Below are positions 8,205 to 16,145 of a stretch of 44,016 nt of DNA, in pieces. A model generated the notes under the pieces. The model searched no databases, was not told the DNA's origin, and saw nothing but the letters and a program-made list of their open reading frames with translations. Each line of letters starts with the position of its first letter. The first letter of the stretch is position 1. A program made the translations under genes and the position numbers. The DNA comes from VBAS01 sp964508655 (GTDB lineage: Bacteria > Bacteroidota > Bacteroidia > Chitinophagales > Chitinophagaceae), in assembly GCA_964508655.1 (NCBI GenBank), contig CAZDUO010000029.1, positions 1 to 44,016 of the forward strand, given 5' to 3'.

Positions 8205-8221
8205 AATGGGTTGACAGTTTT

Positions 8222-8812
8222 TTACATACTGAAAACTTTTTCCTGTTCACCGAGGTACTCATTTTCTACTACTACCTCGCCCGGTTCTATTTTCTCAAAT
8301 TGTTTCAGTTTATTATGAAATCCATCGCTGTTCTTGATAATGGCTACCCTGGCGCTGCGCACAAACTCGATGAGCCCATAAGGCTCCATCACTTTTATCA
8401 GCTTGTCGGTTTCTTCGCGGTGACCGGCCACTTCGAATACCGTGTAGTCTTTGCGTATCACCACCGCTTTGGCTCCGTACTCACGCAACAGGCGTTCTAC
8501 TTTCACCTCTTCGGCAATCACATCAGTAGGTACTTTATACAGTGCCAGTTCCTGCCACACGATTTCTTCATTGGTGTTATAATAAGCTTTCAGCACTTCT
8601 ACCTGCTTTTCGATGTGGCGGCAAAGCTTGCGCACCACGTCTTCCGTTTCGTTGATGACGATGGTAAAGCGGTGCACACTGTCCACCTCGCTGGGCGACG
8701 TGTTGAGGCTTTCCACATTAATTTTTCTCCTGGAAAAAATAATGGCAATACGGTTGAGCAAACCCACCTGGTTTTCGGTGTAAACGGTGATGGTATATTC
8801 TTGTTTTGTCAT
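8222..8812 (-). CDS. ilvN: Acetolactate synthase small (regulatory) subunit
   Basis: 196 residues with an N-terminal ACT domain (EYTITVYTENQVGLLNRIAI, NVESLNTSPSEV, HRFTIVIN) and a C-terminal small-subunit domain (KAVVIRKDYTVFEVAGHREETDKLI). It binds valine and confers feedback control on IlvB. The start is taken at ATG 8812 (MTKQEYT). The in-frame ATG at 8824 falls inside an interspersed palindrome and would add only MGVF. It lies between ilvB and the GAF gene in the operon. Confidence 0.93.
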   Translation of the reverse strand: MTKQEYTITVYTENQVGLLNRIAIIFSRRKINVESLNTSPSEVDSVHRFTIVINETEDVVRKLCRHIEKQVEVLKAYYNTNEEIVWQELALYKVPTDVIAEEVKVERLLREYGAKAVVIRKDYTVFEVAGHREETDKLIKVMEPYGLIEFVRSARVAIIKNSDGFHNKLKQFEKIEPGEVVVENEYLGEQEKVFSM

Positions 8813-8816
8813 AAAT

Positions 8817-8840
8817 ACCCCCATCCCCTAAAGGGGAGTT
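8817..8840. repeat. Interspersed palindrome upstream of ilvN, reverse orientation (copy H)
   Basis: ACCCCCATCCCCTAAAGGGG. It touches the ilvN start and offers a spurious upstream ATG. With copy I it brackets the 166-bp ilvB-ilvN spacer. Confidence 0.85.
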
Positions 8841-9006
8841 TAGATACACTCAGTTTTATAAGTGTGTTTTATAATGTTCATTAGTATTTATGTAGTTGAA
8901 GTGTGCGACGCAAGGGACGATGATATCAGTACCCAAGCTGGTAACACAATCAATCAACTAACATCTATAAAGAACTTATCAAATATTGGAAGTATAACCG
9001 ACCTAA
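8841..9006. other. Spacer between inverted palindromes in the ilvB-ilvN gap
   Basis: Non-coding sequence of 166 bp between two inverted palindrome copies. I see no ORF with family signatures and no obvious terminator. It resembles cargo of the same bracketed layout seen at 2.0-2.6 kb and 17.6-17.7 kb. Confidence 0.4.
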
Positions 9007-9032
9007 GTTCCCCCTTCAGGGGGACAGGGGTA
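9007..9032. repeat. Interspersed palindrome at the ilvB stop, forward orientation (copy I)
   Basis: CCCCCTTCAGGGGGACAGGG; it begins directly after the ilvB stop codon. Confidence 0.85.
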
Positions 9033-10817
9033 TTATACTTCATCTTTTCCTAAAACAATCTCAGCCACGCCTCTTCCCTGCGGCACCATGGGAAACACAT
9101 TGTTTTCTTTACCTACCATCACTTCCAGCAGATAACTTCCTTTGTGGTTCAGCATTTCCTTCAATGCATCCTTCAGCTGCTCACGCCTCGAAACTGCCCT
9201 GGCTGCAATGCCGTAACCTTTTGCCACCTGCACAAAATCGGGGCTTTCAATTTCCACAAATGAATAACGGTGCTTATGAAACAGCTCCTGCCACTGGCGC
9301 ACCATGCCGAGGAAATTGTTGTTGAGGATGATGATTTTTATTTCAGGCTTGAACTGCATCACAGTGCCAAGCTCTTGTATCGTCATTTGAAATCCGCCAT
9401 CGCCAATCACAGCAAGTATGGTTCTGTCCGGAGCGCCAAACCAGGCGCCAATGGCAGCAGGCAATGCATAGCCCATGGTACCCAGCCCGCCGCTGGTGAT
9501 ATTGCTTTTACTGCTATTGTACTTTGCATAACGGCAGGCTACCATCTGGTGCTGGCCTACATCGGTTACAATTACCGCTTCTCCGTTGGTAAATTCATTG
9601 ATGGCTGCAATCACTTCACCCATCGTCAGAATCTCACTTGTTGGATTCAGTTCGGCTTTAATGCACTTCTCTTCTTCTTTCTGCATGCAGTCTTTGAAGC
9701 GCTGCATCCATCCGGGATATGATTTCTTCTGTAACAGTTCAGTGAGCAGCGGCAGGGTTTCCTTGCAGTCGCCCCAAACGGGCACGGTTGTCTTTACATT
9801 CTTGTCAATTTCGGCCGGATCAATATCGAGATGAATCACTTTAGCCTGCCTGGCATATTTATCCAGCCGGCCAGTCACTCGGTCATCGAAACGCATGCCG
9901 ATTGCAATGAGCACATCACATTCGTTGGTGAGTACATTGGGGCCATAATTGCCGTGCATGCCCAGCATGCCCACCGCATTCGGGTGATTGGTAGGAATGG
10001 CGCTCATGCCCATGATGGTCCAGGCAGCGGGAATACCGCTCTTTTCAAGAAAAGCCTGGAATTCTTTTTCGGCTTTGCCAAGAATCACACCCTGGCCAAA
10101 AATCACAAAGGGTCTTTCGGCTTCATTAATGAAGTTGGCTGCCTGCTCAATATATTCATTGCGTACAATCGGTTTGGGACGATAACTACGGATATGATTG
10201 CATTTTTCATACTCCCTGGATTCTATCATCTGCAGTTGTGCATTCTTGGTAATATCAATCACCACGGGGCCGGGGCGGCCGCTGCCGGCAATGTAAAATG
10301 CTTTGGCCAGCACATGCGGAATTTCATTGGCATCCGTCACCTGGTAATTCCATTTGGTAACAGGCGTGGTAATGTTTATCACATCCGTTTCCTGGAAAGC
10401 ATCGGTACCCAGCAGGTGAGCAAATACCTGGCCGGTGATGCACACCACTGGTGTGGAGTCAATCATGGCATCGGCAAGACCGGTAACAAGATTGGTGGCG
10501 CCGGGGCCGCTGGTGGCAAACACCACGCCGGTTCTGCCGCTCACCCGTGCATATCCCTGTGCAGCATGTATAGCGCCCTGTTCATGACGAACAAGTATGT
10601 GCTTTACTTTGTCATGGTAATCGTACAGCGAATCATAAATGGGCATGATAGCGCCGCCGGGATAACCAAAGATGGTATCCACACCTTCGGCAACAAGTGC
10701 ACGCATCACGGCTTCGCTGCCGGGAATAGAAGCCCCCTCCAGGCCTGCCCCGGTAGGGGAGACTTTTGAAACTTCACCTGGTTTGGTGATTTCTTTTTTT
10801 AATGCCATGGTATCCAT
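9033..10817 (-). CDS. ilvB: Acetolactate synthase large (catalytic) subunit
   Basis: 594-residue TPP- and FAD-dependent enzyme condensing pyruvate with pyruvate or 2-oxobutanoate. Visible motifs: FGYPGGAIMPIYD, the catalytic Glu in VRHEQGAIHAAQGYAR, FATSGPGATNLVTG, FAD-contact GMRFDDRVTGR, and the TPP motif from GDGGFQMTIQEL to ILNNNFLGMVRQWQ. The segment at about residues 17-31 (VSPTGAGLEGAS) is translated palindrome placed between a short leader and the conserved IPGSEAVMRAL start, so the family-typical protein starts about 30 residues later. It follows ilvD by 83 bp. Confidence 0.96.
   Translation of the reverse strand: MDTMALKKEITKPGEVSKVSPTGAGLEGASIPGSEAVMRALVAEGVDTIFGYPGGAIMPIYDSLYDYHDKVKHILVRHEQGAIHAAQGYARVSGRTGVVFATSGPGATNLVTGLADAMIDSTPVVCITGQVFAHLLGTDAFQETDVINITTPVTKWNYQVTDANEIPHVLAKAFYIAGSGRPGPVVIDITKNAQLQMIESREYEKCNHIRSYRPKPIVRNEYIEQAANFINEAERPFVIFGQGVILGKAEKEFQAFLEKSGIPAAWTIMGMSAIPTNHPNAVGMLGMHGNYGPNVLTNECDVLIAIGMRFDDRVTGRLDKYARQAKVIHLDIDPAEIDKNVKTTVPVWGDCKETLPLLTELLQKKSYPGWMQRFKDCMQKEEEKCIKAELNPTSEILTMGEVIAAINEFTNGEAVIVTDVGQHQMVACRYAKYNSSKSNITSGGLGTMGYALPAAIGAWFGAPDRTILAVIGDGGFQMTIQELGTVMQFKPEIKIIILNNNFLGMVRQWQELFHKHRYSFVEIESPDFVQVAKGYGIAARAVSRREQLKDALKEMLNHKGSYLLEVMVGKENNVFPMVPQGRGVAEIVLGKDEV
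10731..10761. repeat. Interspersed palindrome at the ilvB 5' end, reverse orientation (copy J)
   Basis: Diverged copy (CCCCCTCCAGGCCTGCCCCG followed by GTAGGGGAG), translated as SPTGAGLEGA at the IlvB N terminus. Confidence 0.6.
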
Positions 10818-10837
10818 AATGGGATAATTTTTTAATT

Positions 10838-10868
10838 TTCAAAATTCAATGCTCAATGTTCAATGCCC
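10838..10868. repeat. Short-period degenerate array (TTCAATG-type)
   Basis: TTCAATGCTCAATGTTCAATG, 7-9-base degenerate units in the ilvD-ilvB gap. Related units occur at 16111-16145 between leuC and leuD. Confidence 0.6.
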
Positions 10869-10900
10869 AGGTTTTGGTCACATCATCAATCAACCACTCA

Positions 10901-12658
10901 CTAATTTTTATTTAACTCTCCGACAAGCTGGCCTTGTGCGTCTGCTAAAGCCCCTCCTTCGGAGGGGTCGGGGGAGGTCTCATCCGTCACACAGCCTTCA
11001 CTCGCATCCTTCACCAGCAGTGCATATTTATACAATACGCCTCTGTTTACTTTAAGCTCAGGTTTTTCCCAGCCGGTTTTGCGGCGGGCAATTTCTGCAT
11101 CATCCACTTTTAAAGTGATGGTGTTTTTTGCTGTGTCTATTTCAATGATGTCGCCATCGTGTACAAAGGCAAGCAGTCCGCCCTCAAAAGCTTCAGGTGT
11201 GATGTGGCCGACAACAAAGCCATGAGTTCCCCCGCTGAATCTTCCATCTGTAATCAGCGCCACAGTTTTACCCAAACCTGCGCCGATTATGGCAGATGTG
11301 GGTTTCAGCATTTCAGGCATGCCCGGTGCGCCTTTGGGTCCTTCATTTTTTATTACCACCACATCGCCGGCTTTTATTTTGCCTGCAGCAAGTCCTTTAA
11401 TCATTTCTTTTTCTCCGTCACAAACTCTTGCCGGACCTGCAAAGCGGTCTCCTTCTTTTCCTGAAATTTTTGCCACGCTTCCTTTTTCGGCAAGGTTGCC
11501 ATACAGAATCTGCAGGTGTCCCGTTTTTTTCAGCGGTTGTTCCAGCGGGTAAATAATTTTCTGAGCATTAAAATCCAGGTCCGGAACACCCGCCAGGTTT
11601 TCTGCAACCGTTTTACCGGTCACTGTCAAACAATCGCCATGCAGCAATCCCTTCTTCAGCAGGTATTTCATTACCGAAGGAAGGCCACCATGCTGGTGTA
11701 AATCCTGCATGAGAAATTTTCCAGAGGGTTTGAAATCGGCCAGCACGGGCACCCGGTCACTGATTTTTTGAAAATCATCAATGTTCAAAGGCACACCGGC
11801 TGTTTTTGCCATCGCAATCAAATGCAGCACAGCATTGGTGCTGCCGCCCAATACCATCACTATTGTAATTGCATTTTCAAATGCCTTACGGGTCATGATG
11901 TTTTTTGGCGTGATATTTTTTTCCAGTAAATTTTTTATGGCTTCGCCTGCTGCGGCACATTCTTTTTGTTTGTCTTCGCTCAGCGCCGGGTTGGAAGAGG
12001 AAAAAGGCAAACTCATTCCCATGGCTTCAATCGCCGTTGCCATCGTGTTGGCTGTGTACATACCGCCGCAGGCGCCAGCGCCCGGGCAGCTGTGCTGCAC
12101 TATTCCTTTAAAATCTGCTTCACTCAATTTGCCGGCAAGTTTTTGTCCCAGTGCTTCAAAGGCGCTTACAATATTCAGGTCTTCGTCTTTATAATGACCC
12201 GGGGCAATGGTGCCGCCGTAAATCATAATCGAAGGACGGTTGAGGCGGCTCATGGCCATGATGCAGCCCGGCATATTTTTATCACAACCCGGGATGGCAA
12301 TCAGCGCATCGTAGTATTGGGCGCCGGCATTGGTTTCAATGCTGTCGGCAATCACATCGCGACTCACCAGGCTGTAGCGCATGCCATCGGTGCCCATGCT
12401 GATTCCATCACTCACACCGATAGTATAAAACCGCAGACCCACCAGGCCTTCCGTTGTATTCACGCTGTTGCGTACACTTGTTGCCAGGTCATTCAGGTGC
12501 ATATTGCAGGGGTTGCCATCCCAGCCCATACTCACAATGCCCACCTGTGCTTTATTAAAATCTTCTTCTTTAAACCCGATGGCATAATACATGGCCTGCG
12601 CCGCCGGCTGCGTCGGGTCTTGCGTGAGAGCTCTCGAATATTTATTTAATCCACTCAT
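10901..12658 (-). CDS. ilvD: Dihydroxy-acid dehydratase
   Basis: 585-residue Fe-S dehydratase giving 2-oxoisovalerate and 2-oxo-3-methylvalerate. Cluster and active-site cysteines are in GNPCNMH, PGCDKNMPGC and SCPGAGACGGMYTANTM. Also visible are MVLGGSTNAVLH, GPKGAPGMPEML and TDGRFSGGTHGFVVGH with the catalytic Ser region. The family end is near KDASEGCVTDE. The remaining 25 residues start with repeat-encoded TSPDPSEGGAL, an extension supplied by a palindrome. It is downstream of ilvE by 319 bp and upstream of ilvB. Confidence 0.96.
   Translation of the reverse strand: MSGLNKYSRALTQDPTQPAAQAMYYAIGFKEEDFNKAQVGIVSMGWDGNPCNMHLNDLATSVRNSVNTTEGLVGLRFYTIGVSDGISMGTDGMRYSLVSRDVIADSIETNAGAQYYDALIAIPGCDKNMPGCIMAMSRLNRPSIMIYGGTIAPGHYKDEDLNIVSAFEALGQKLAGKLSEADFKGIVQHSCPGAGACGGMYTANTMATAIEAMGMSLPFSSSNPALSEDKQKECAAAGEAIKNLLEKNITPKNIMTRKAFENAITIVMVLGGSTNAVLHLIAMAKTAGVPLNIDDFQKISDRVPVLADFKPSGKFLMQDLHQHGGLPSVMKYLLKKGLLHGDCLTVTGKTVAENLAGVPDLDFNAQKIIYPLEQPLKKTGHLQILYGNLAEKGSVAKISGKEGDRFAGPARVCDGEKEMIKGLAAGKIKAGDVVVIKNEGPKGAPGMPEMLKPTSAIIGAGLGKTVALITDGRFSGGTHGFVVGHITPEAFEGGLLAFVHDGDIIEIDTAKNTITLKVDDAEIARRKTGWEKPELKVNRGVLYKYALLVKDASEGCVTDETSPDPSEGGALADAQGQLVGELNKN
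10949..10978. repeat. Interspersed palindrome at the ilvD 3' end, forward orientation (copy K)
   Basis: AGCCCCTCCTTCGGAGGGGT plus a G-rich tail. The hairpin CCCCTCC-TTC-GGAGGGG is perfect. It is translated as SPDPSEGGA in the IlvD tail and forms an inverted pair with copy J across the ilvD-ilvB junction. Confidence 0.85.
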
Positions 12659-12977
12659 ATTTACTTGCGAGGCGAAGCCGAGGCAAGCCCCTTTTTTTAT
12701 GTTTAATTTTTATGATGTCAGCTTTGGTTCTATGCCGACGCTTGGGGTCGGCATCCCGGCATTTATCGTCGGGACTATTGAACTTCTGTTGCGACGCTCC
12801 GTTCAAGGTTCTGTAATTCTATTCTGCATATTCCAACTTTCACTTCGTATTTTAATTTTCCCTACCATCCGGCTCGCTATTGAACTCCTTCTGAGTTCTC
12901 ATCTTTGATTTTGATCTTCACACCATGTTTCACCCGGTGCTATTCTTGTTTCGTCCCTTCGGGACAAAGGCAATTGA
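12659..12977. other. ilvE-ilvD intergenic region, repeat-rich, no gene seen
   Basis: 319 bp between ilvE and ilvD. It contains a small inverted repeat (CTTGC/GCAAG) next to ilvD, a GCCGACGCTTG-type repeat at 12733-12774 that recurs at 14327-14370, and a GTCCCTTCGGGAC hairpin at 12953-12965 near the ilvE end. I find no convincing ORF and no T-tailed terminator, so read-through from ilvE into ilvD is plausible. Confidence 0.5.
12733..12774. repeat. GCCGACGCTTG-type dispersed repeat, copy 1
   Basis: Shares the pattern ATGCCGACGCTTGnGGTCG, then CCGnCATTTATCGTCGG, with 14327-14370. Internally it is palindromic (GCCGACG/CGTCGGG). Confidence 0.75.
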
Positions 12978-13898
12978 TTATGCAAACTCTTTCTCAGTGC
13001 TTCTGTGCTTCAGTGGCAATGAATCCCTTTCAACGACTTTGTCTTTGTATGCAACCTGGATTCTTCTGCTCACTGTTTTATCCCATGCCAGCGGAAACCG
13101 GTAATCGTCCAGTGTTTCAAACCCGATTACTTCGGCCGCCGTACCGCAATAGAATGCAGCATCGGCCTGCTTCAATGTTTCAAGGCTGTAAAATCCTTCT
13201 TCCACTTCAATACCCAGCTCATCACAGATTTCAAGCACGGTGGCTCTTGTAATGCCGGGTAAAATATTTCCCAATGCCGGAGTAAAAAGCTTTCCATTTT
13301 TTTCAAAAAACAAATTGGCGCCCGGCGCTTCGGCCACATAGTCATTTACGTCGAGCAGCAACGCTTCATCATACCCCTTTGCTTTTGCTTCCTGGCTGGC
13401 GAGGATGGAGTTTACATAATGACCTGTCGCTTTTGCATGAATTTTAAAACCATTCGGGTTCGGCCGCCTGTATGAAGAGGTCATTACTTTAAGCAACCTT
13501 TCACCCAGGAAGGGTTGCATTTCCCATGCCTGGATTACGATGAACGATTTTTCATTCACATCAAATTTCATGTTGGCCGGTGCATACACCACCGGGCGGA
13601 TATAAGCATCCTGCAGCTTGTTTCTTTTCAACACTTCATACGTAGCTTCAATCAGCTCTTCCTTTGTCCAGTGATAAGGCATGTTCATCGCTTCGGCAGA
13701 GTTTTTCAGTCTTTCATAATGCTCCGTTGCTTTGAAGATTCTTGTTTCGCCGTTCACCGTATTATACGAACGGATTCCTTCGAACACGCCATAGCCGTAG
13801 TGCAGCGTCTGGCTGTACAAATCCATTTTTGCTTCGGCAGCTTTTACAAACTCACCGTTCCAGTAGATAATTGTTTTCCCGTTGTAATACGAAGCCAT
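12978..13898 (-). CDS. ilvE: Branched-chain amino acid aminotransferase
   Basis: 306-residue class IV PLP aminotransferase performing the last step to valine, isoleucine and leucine. The N-terminal YWNGEFVKA and LHYGYGVFEGIRSY are typical. The PLP lysine is in KIHAKATGHYVNS. The cofactor loop VAEAPGANLFFEKNGKLFTP and ILPGITRATVLEI are also present. It is the first gene behind the attenuator: its ATG is 52 bp beyond the T run of the terminator hairpin at 13951-13983, so its transcription should depend on antitermination. A divergent-sounding D-amino-acid transaminase is unlikely given the operon. Confidence 0.94.
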   Translation of the reverse strand: MASYYNGKTIIYWNGEFVKAAEAKMDLYSQTLHYGYGVFEGIRSYNTVNGETRIFKATEHYERLKNSAEAMNMPYHWTKEELIEATYEVLKRNKLQDAYIRPVVYAPANMKFDVNEKSFIVIQAWEMQPFLGERLLKVMTSSYRRPNPNGFKIHAKATGHYVNSILASQEAKAKGYDEALLLDVNDYVAEAPGANLFFEKNGKLFTPALGNILPGITRATVLEICDELGIEVEEGFYSLETLKQADAAFYCGTAAEVIGFETLDDYRFPLAWDKTVSRRIQVAYKDKVVERDSLPLKHRSTEKEFA

Positions 13899-13950
13899 AA
13901 ATTATTTTTCTAATCTGGTTATTTTTTCAATTCTTTCCAGGGCAGGGGGT

Positions 13951-13983
13951 TAAAAAACAACCCGCCTTTTTCGGAGGCGGGTT
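13951..13983 (-). terminator. Intrinsic terminator of the ilv attenuator
   Basis: On the minus strand the 9-bp stem AACCCGCCT/AGGCGGGTT has a 7-base loop and is followed by GTTTTTT. The 5' arm is 13975-13983, the 3' arm 13959-13967 and the T run 13951-13956. It stands 28 bp after the leader peptide stop and before ilvE. Confidence 0.9.
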
Positions 13984-14011
13984 GCTGTATTATCAGTTTA
14001 TCGGTTTACTA

Positions 14012-14107
14012 TTATGCACCACCTCCTGAAGAAGTAATAATAATGACAACCACTATAATAATGGCAGCTACAGCAGTGATGACATTATGTATTGTACTCT
14101 TCAGCAT
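14012..14107 (-). CDS. ilv operon leader peptide, 31 codons
   Basis: Short ORF that starts MLKSTIHNV, has the core AAIIIVVVIIITSS and ends SGGGA. Eight Ile and five Val residues are present among 31, with nine consecutive Ile/Val codons at 14036-14062 (ATT ATT ATA GTG GTT GTC ATT ATT ATT). Composition and position match the enterobacterial ilv leader peptides (such as E. coli IlvL) although the sequences are not homologous in detail. Its last Gly codons (GGA GGT GGT) are themselves the antiterminator strand. No clear Shine-Dalgarno is seen, which is common in Bacteroidota. The alternative, a tiny membrane peptide, is less likely given the hairpin immediately downstream and ilvE next. Confidence 0.85.
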   Translation of the reverse strand: MLKSTIHNVITAVAAIIIVVVIIITSSGGGA

Positions 14108-14136
14108 AAAGGATGTACTTGTACTACGAAGCTCAG

Positions 14137-14144
14137 CAAATTTA
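14137..14144 (-). promoter_or_regulatory. Candidate -7 promoter element for the ilv leader
   Basis: TAAATTTG on the minus strand fits the Bacteroidota -7 consensus TAnnTTTG and lies 30 bp before the leader peptide ATG. No good TTTG -33 box is present about 20 bp upstream, so the call is tentative. Confidence 0.4.
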
Positions 14145-14326
14145 AGAAACACCATTTTTTATAAGCAGTTGCGGTGTCAGTTAAACAAAGAGCGCAGCAG
14201 TATGTTTTGTAAATATACACCCGCCGTTTGAAAAAAGAACTGCGGCAAGCAAGTTTTTTTATGTCTGATGTCCGATGTCTGAAGTAAGATATTAATCCTA
14301 ACGTTCGGTATTGTTTTAGATTTCCG

Positions 14327-14370
14327 ATGCCGACGCTTGCGGTCGACATGCCGACATTTATCGTCGGCAC
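14327..14370. repeat. GCCGACGCTTG-type dispersed repeat, copy 2
   Basis: Matches 12733-12774 over about 43 bases with few differences and can fold on itself (GCCGACG/CGTCGGC). It sits directly downstream of the leuB stop and could also act as a 3' hairpin, though no T run follows. Confidence 0.75.
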
Positions 14371-14378
14371 TTCCGACT

Positions 14379-15494
14379 TCAGATTATCGTAGATTTCCTT
14401 AACTCAATATTCTCCTTCTTAATCGTTCCCGGGATTTTCCCGCTGATGTAATCGCACAGTAACTCACCAATGGTGGAAGTAAAATAAAAATTCACCGGGT
14501 CAATATCCTTTGTAACAAAATTGTTTTCCAGTGTCCAGTTCACCGCTTCCCGCACAAGGGTTGCTTCTTCCTTCATGCCGAAATGGTCGAGCATCATGGC
14601 AGCGCTCAGCACCGAGCCAATGGGGTTGGCAATATCTTTTCCTGCCGCCTGCGGGTACGAGCCGTGTATCGGTTCAAACAAAGCTGTCTTATTTCCCACA
14701 GATGCCGAAGGAAGCAGGCCGATAGAACCGCTCAGCACACCGGCTTCATCGCTCAGTATATCGCCAAACATGTTTTCCGTCAGTACCACATCAAACTGTT
14801 TCGGGTTCAGTATGATTTGCATGGCTGCATTGTCAACAAACAGGTAATTAACCGCAACATCTTTGTACTGCTCTGCAATCTGCTGCACTGTTTTTCTCCA
14901 GAGCCGCGATGTGTCAAGCACGTTGGCTTTATCCACCAGGGTCAGTTTCTTTCTTCTTTTTTGTGCATACTGAAAAGCGAGATGGGCAATTCGTTCAATC
15001 TCTTCTTTAATGTACACACATTCGTCGCTGGCCGAGCTTCCGTCTGCGGCGGTTTGTTTTTTACCAAAATAAATTCCGCCGGTCAGCTCACGGAAAATGA
15101 TGAAGTCAACAGCTTCCACAATCTTTGGTTTCAGCGGAACCAGGTGTTGCAGGGTAGGGTAGGTTGTAATGGGCCGAATGTTAGCATACAACTGCAGCGC
15201 TTTTCTTATTCCTAATATTCCCTGCTCGGGCCGCACTTTTGCATTCGGGTCATTATCGTATTTAGGATGACCCACTGCGCCGAACAACACAGCATCGCTG
15301 TCAAAACAAATATCAATGGTTTCTGCCGGCAGGGCCGTTCCGGTTTTATCAATGGCATCGGCGCCAATCAGCGCTTCGTGGTAAGTAAAGGTATGGCCAA
15401 AGCGTTCGGCCACTGCTTTCAGCACACGGATAGCTTGCCTGGTCACTTCGGGCCCGATACCATCACCGTTTAAAACTGCAATTTTCTTTTTCAT
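14379..15494 (-). CDS. leuB: 3-isopropylmalate dehydrogenase
   Basis: 371-residue NAD-dependent oxidative decarboxylase of leucine synthesis. Seen: KKKIAVLNGDGIGPEVT, FGAVGHPKYD, the substrate loop LGIRKALQLYANIRPI, FRELTGGIYFG, metal-site DNAAMQ and ENMFGDILSDEAG, and EPIHGSYPQAAGKDIANPIG. The start is taken at ATG 15494 (MKKKIAVL). An upstream ATG at 15539 would overlap leuD and add MNSKESKNTPLGVGG, of which TPLGVGG is read from a palindrome. It is last in leuACDB. Confidence 0.94.
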   Translation of the reverse strand: MKKKIAVLNGDGIGPEVTRQAIRVLKAVAERFGHTFTYHEALIGADAIDKTGTALPAETIDICFDSDAVLFGAVGHPKYDNDPNAKVRPEQGILGIRKALQLYANIRPITTYPTLQHLVPLKPKIVEAVDFIIFRELTGGIYFGKKQTAADGSSASDECVYIKEEIERIAHLAFQYAQKRRKKLTLVDKANVLDTSRLWRKTVQQIAEQYKDVAVNYLFVDNAAMQIILNPKQFDVVLTENMFGDILSDEAGVLSGSIGLLPSASVGNKTALFEPIHGSYPQAAGKDIANPIGSVLSAAMMLDHFGMKEEATLVREAVNWTLENNFVTKDIDPVNFYFTSTIGELLCDYISGKIPGTIKKENIELRKSTII

Positions 15495-15517
15495 ACCTCC
15501 AACCCCTAAAGGGGTGT
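15495..15517. repeat. Interspersed palindrome filling the leuD-leuB gap, reverse orientation (copy L)
   Basis: CCTCCAACCCCTAAAGGGGT. It occupies nearly the whole 25-bp spacer between the leuD stop and the preferred leuB ATG. Confidence 0.85.
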
Positions 15518-15519
15518 TT

Positions 15520-16110
15520 TTAGACTCTTTGGAGTTCATATTTTTCGATTTCTTCTTTACAGTTTAACAAATAATCAATGTCATCATATCCGTTCAGTAA
15601 GCATGTTTTCTTGTACGTGTTAATTTCAAATGACGCTGAATTATTATCCAGCGTGATGGTTTGCTTCCCCAGGTTTACTTCAATTTCAGTTGTGGGATTC
15701 TTTTCCACTGCATCAAATATTTTTTTCAGAAAGTCTTCACTCACCGTTACCGGCAATAAAAAATTATTCAGTGCATTGTTTTTAAAAATGTCGGCAAAGA
15801 AGCTGCTAACCACCACATCAAACCCGTAATCTTTGATGGCCCATGCGGCATGTTCCCTGGAGGAACCGCAGCCGAAATTTTTTCCTGTAACTAAAATTTT
15901 GCCACTGTAAAGTTTATTATTTAAAACAAATTCCTGCTTCGGCCTGTTCTCGTCATCATTCTCAAAACGCCAGTCGCGGAAAAGATTTTTGCCAAAACCC
16001 TCCCGGCTCGTGGCTTTTAAAAAACGGGCAGGAATAATCTGGTCGGTGTCCACATTTTCAATATTGAGAGGTACACAAGATGAACGAACTATGTTAATGC
16101 ATTTGTTCAT
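15520..16110 (-). CDS. leuD: 3-isopropylmalate dehydratase small subunit
   Basis: About 196 residues. It pairs with LeuC to isomerise 2- to 3-isopropylmalate. Visible: PLNIENVDTDQIIPARFLKA, NLFRDWRF, and the swivelling-domain motif GKNFGCGSSREHAAWAIKDYGFDVVVSSFFADIF with the substrate-binding Ser/Arg. The start is placed at MNKCINIV. The ATG 21 bases upstream (16131) would use codons lying in a degenerate ATTGAACATTGAA-type array. It lies 24 bp after leuC. Confidence 0.94.
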   Translation of the reverse strand: MNKCINIVRSSCVPLNIENVDTDQIIPARFLKATSREGFGKNLFRDWRFENDDENRPKQEFVLNNKLYSGKILVTGKNFGCGSSREHAAWAIKDYGFDVVVSSFFADIFKNNALNNFLLPVTVSEDFLKKIFDAVEKNPTTEIEVNLGKQTITLDNNSASFEINTYKKTCLLNGYDDIDYLLNCKEEIEKYELQRV

Positions 16111-16145
16111 TTTAATATTTTCAATGTTCAATACTCAATTTTCAA
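16111..16145. repeat. Short-period degenerate array (TTCAATG-type)
   Basis: TTCAATGTTCAATACTCAAT in the leuC-leuD junction, similar to 10838-10868. Confidence 0.55.

Larger units (their letters stand above)
13951..14107 (-). promoter_or_regulatory. ilv transcription attenuator (leader RNA structures)
   Basis: Three alternative helices can be drawn on the minus strand. The protector stem is CTGAAGA (14098-14104) with TCTTCAG (14026-14032), enclosing the Ile/Val codon run. The antiterminator is GGAGGTGG (14019-14026) with CCGCCTCC (13973-13980): 8 bp with one G-U pair. The terminator uses 13975-13983 with 13959-13967. The antiterminator shares bases with both neighbours. Expected logic: ribosome stalling at Ile/Val codons frees GGAGGTGG to sequester the terminator arm, while a ribosome reaching the stop codon covers GGAGGTGG and termination follows. 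Confidence 0.82.
14108..14378. other. leuB-ilvE intergenic region upstream of the ilv leader
   Basis: Contains the candidate ilv promoter, a short degenerate array (ATGTCTGATGTCCGATGTCT at 14261-14280) and the GCCGACGCTTG-type repeat at 14327-14370 next to the leuB stop. No further gene is supported. Confidence 0.5.

Noticed and set aside
12591..13252. Plus-strand ORFs across the ilvD-ilvE gap
   Set aside because: They are mainly antisense reading of ilvD, ilvE and repeat DNA, with unlikely amino acid composition.
14101..14370. An 89-codon ORF overlapping the ilv leader region on the minus strand
   Set aside because: It runs through a dispersed repeat, has no family signature, and is in another frame from the well-supported leader peptide.
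15495..15539. LeuB start at 15539 with an N-terminal repeat-encoded extension
   Set aside because: It would overlap the end of leuD, and the family-typical start MKKKIAVLNGDG is at 15494.
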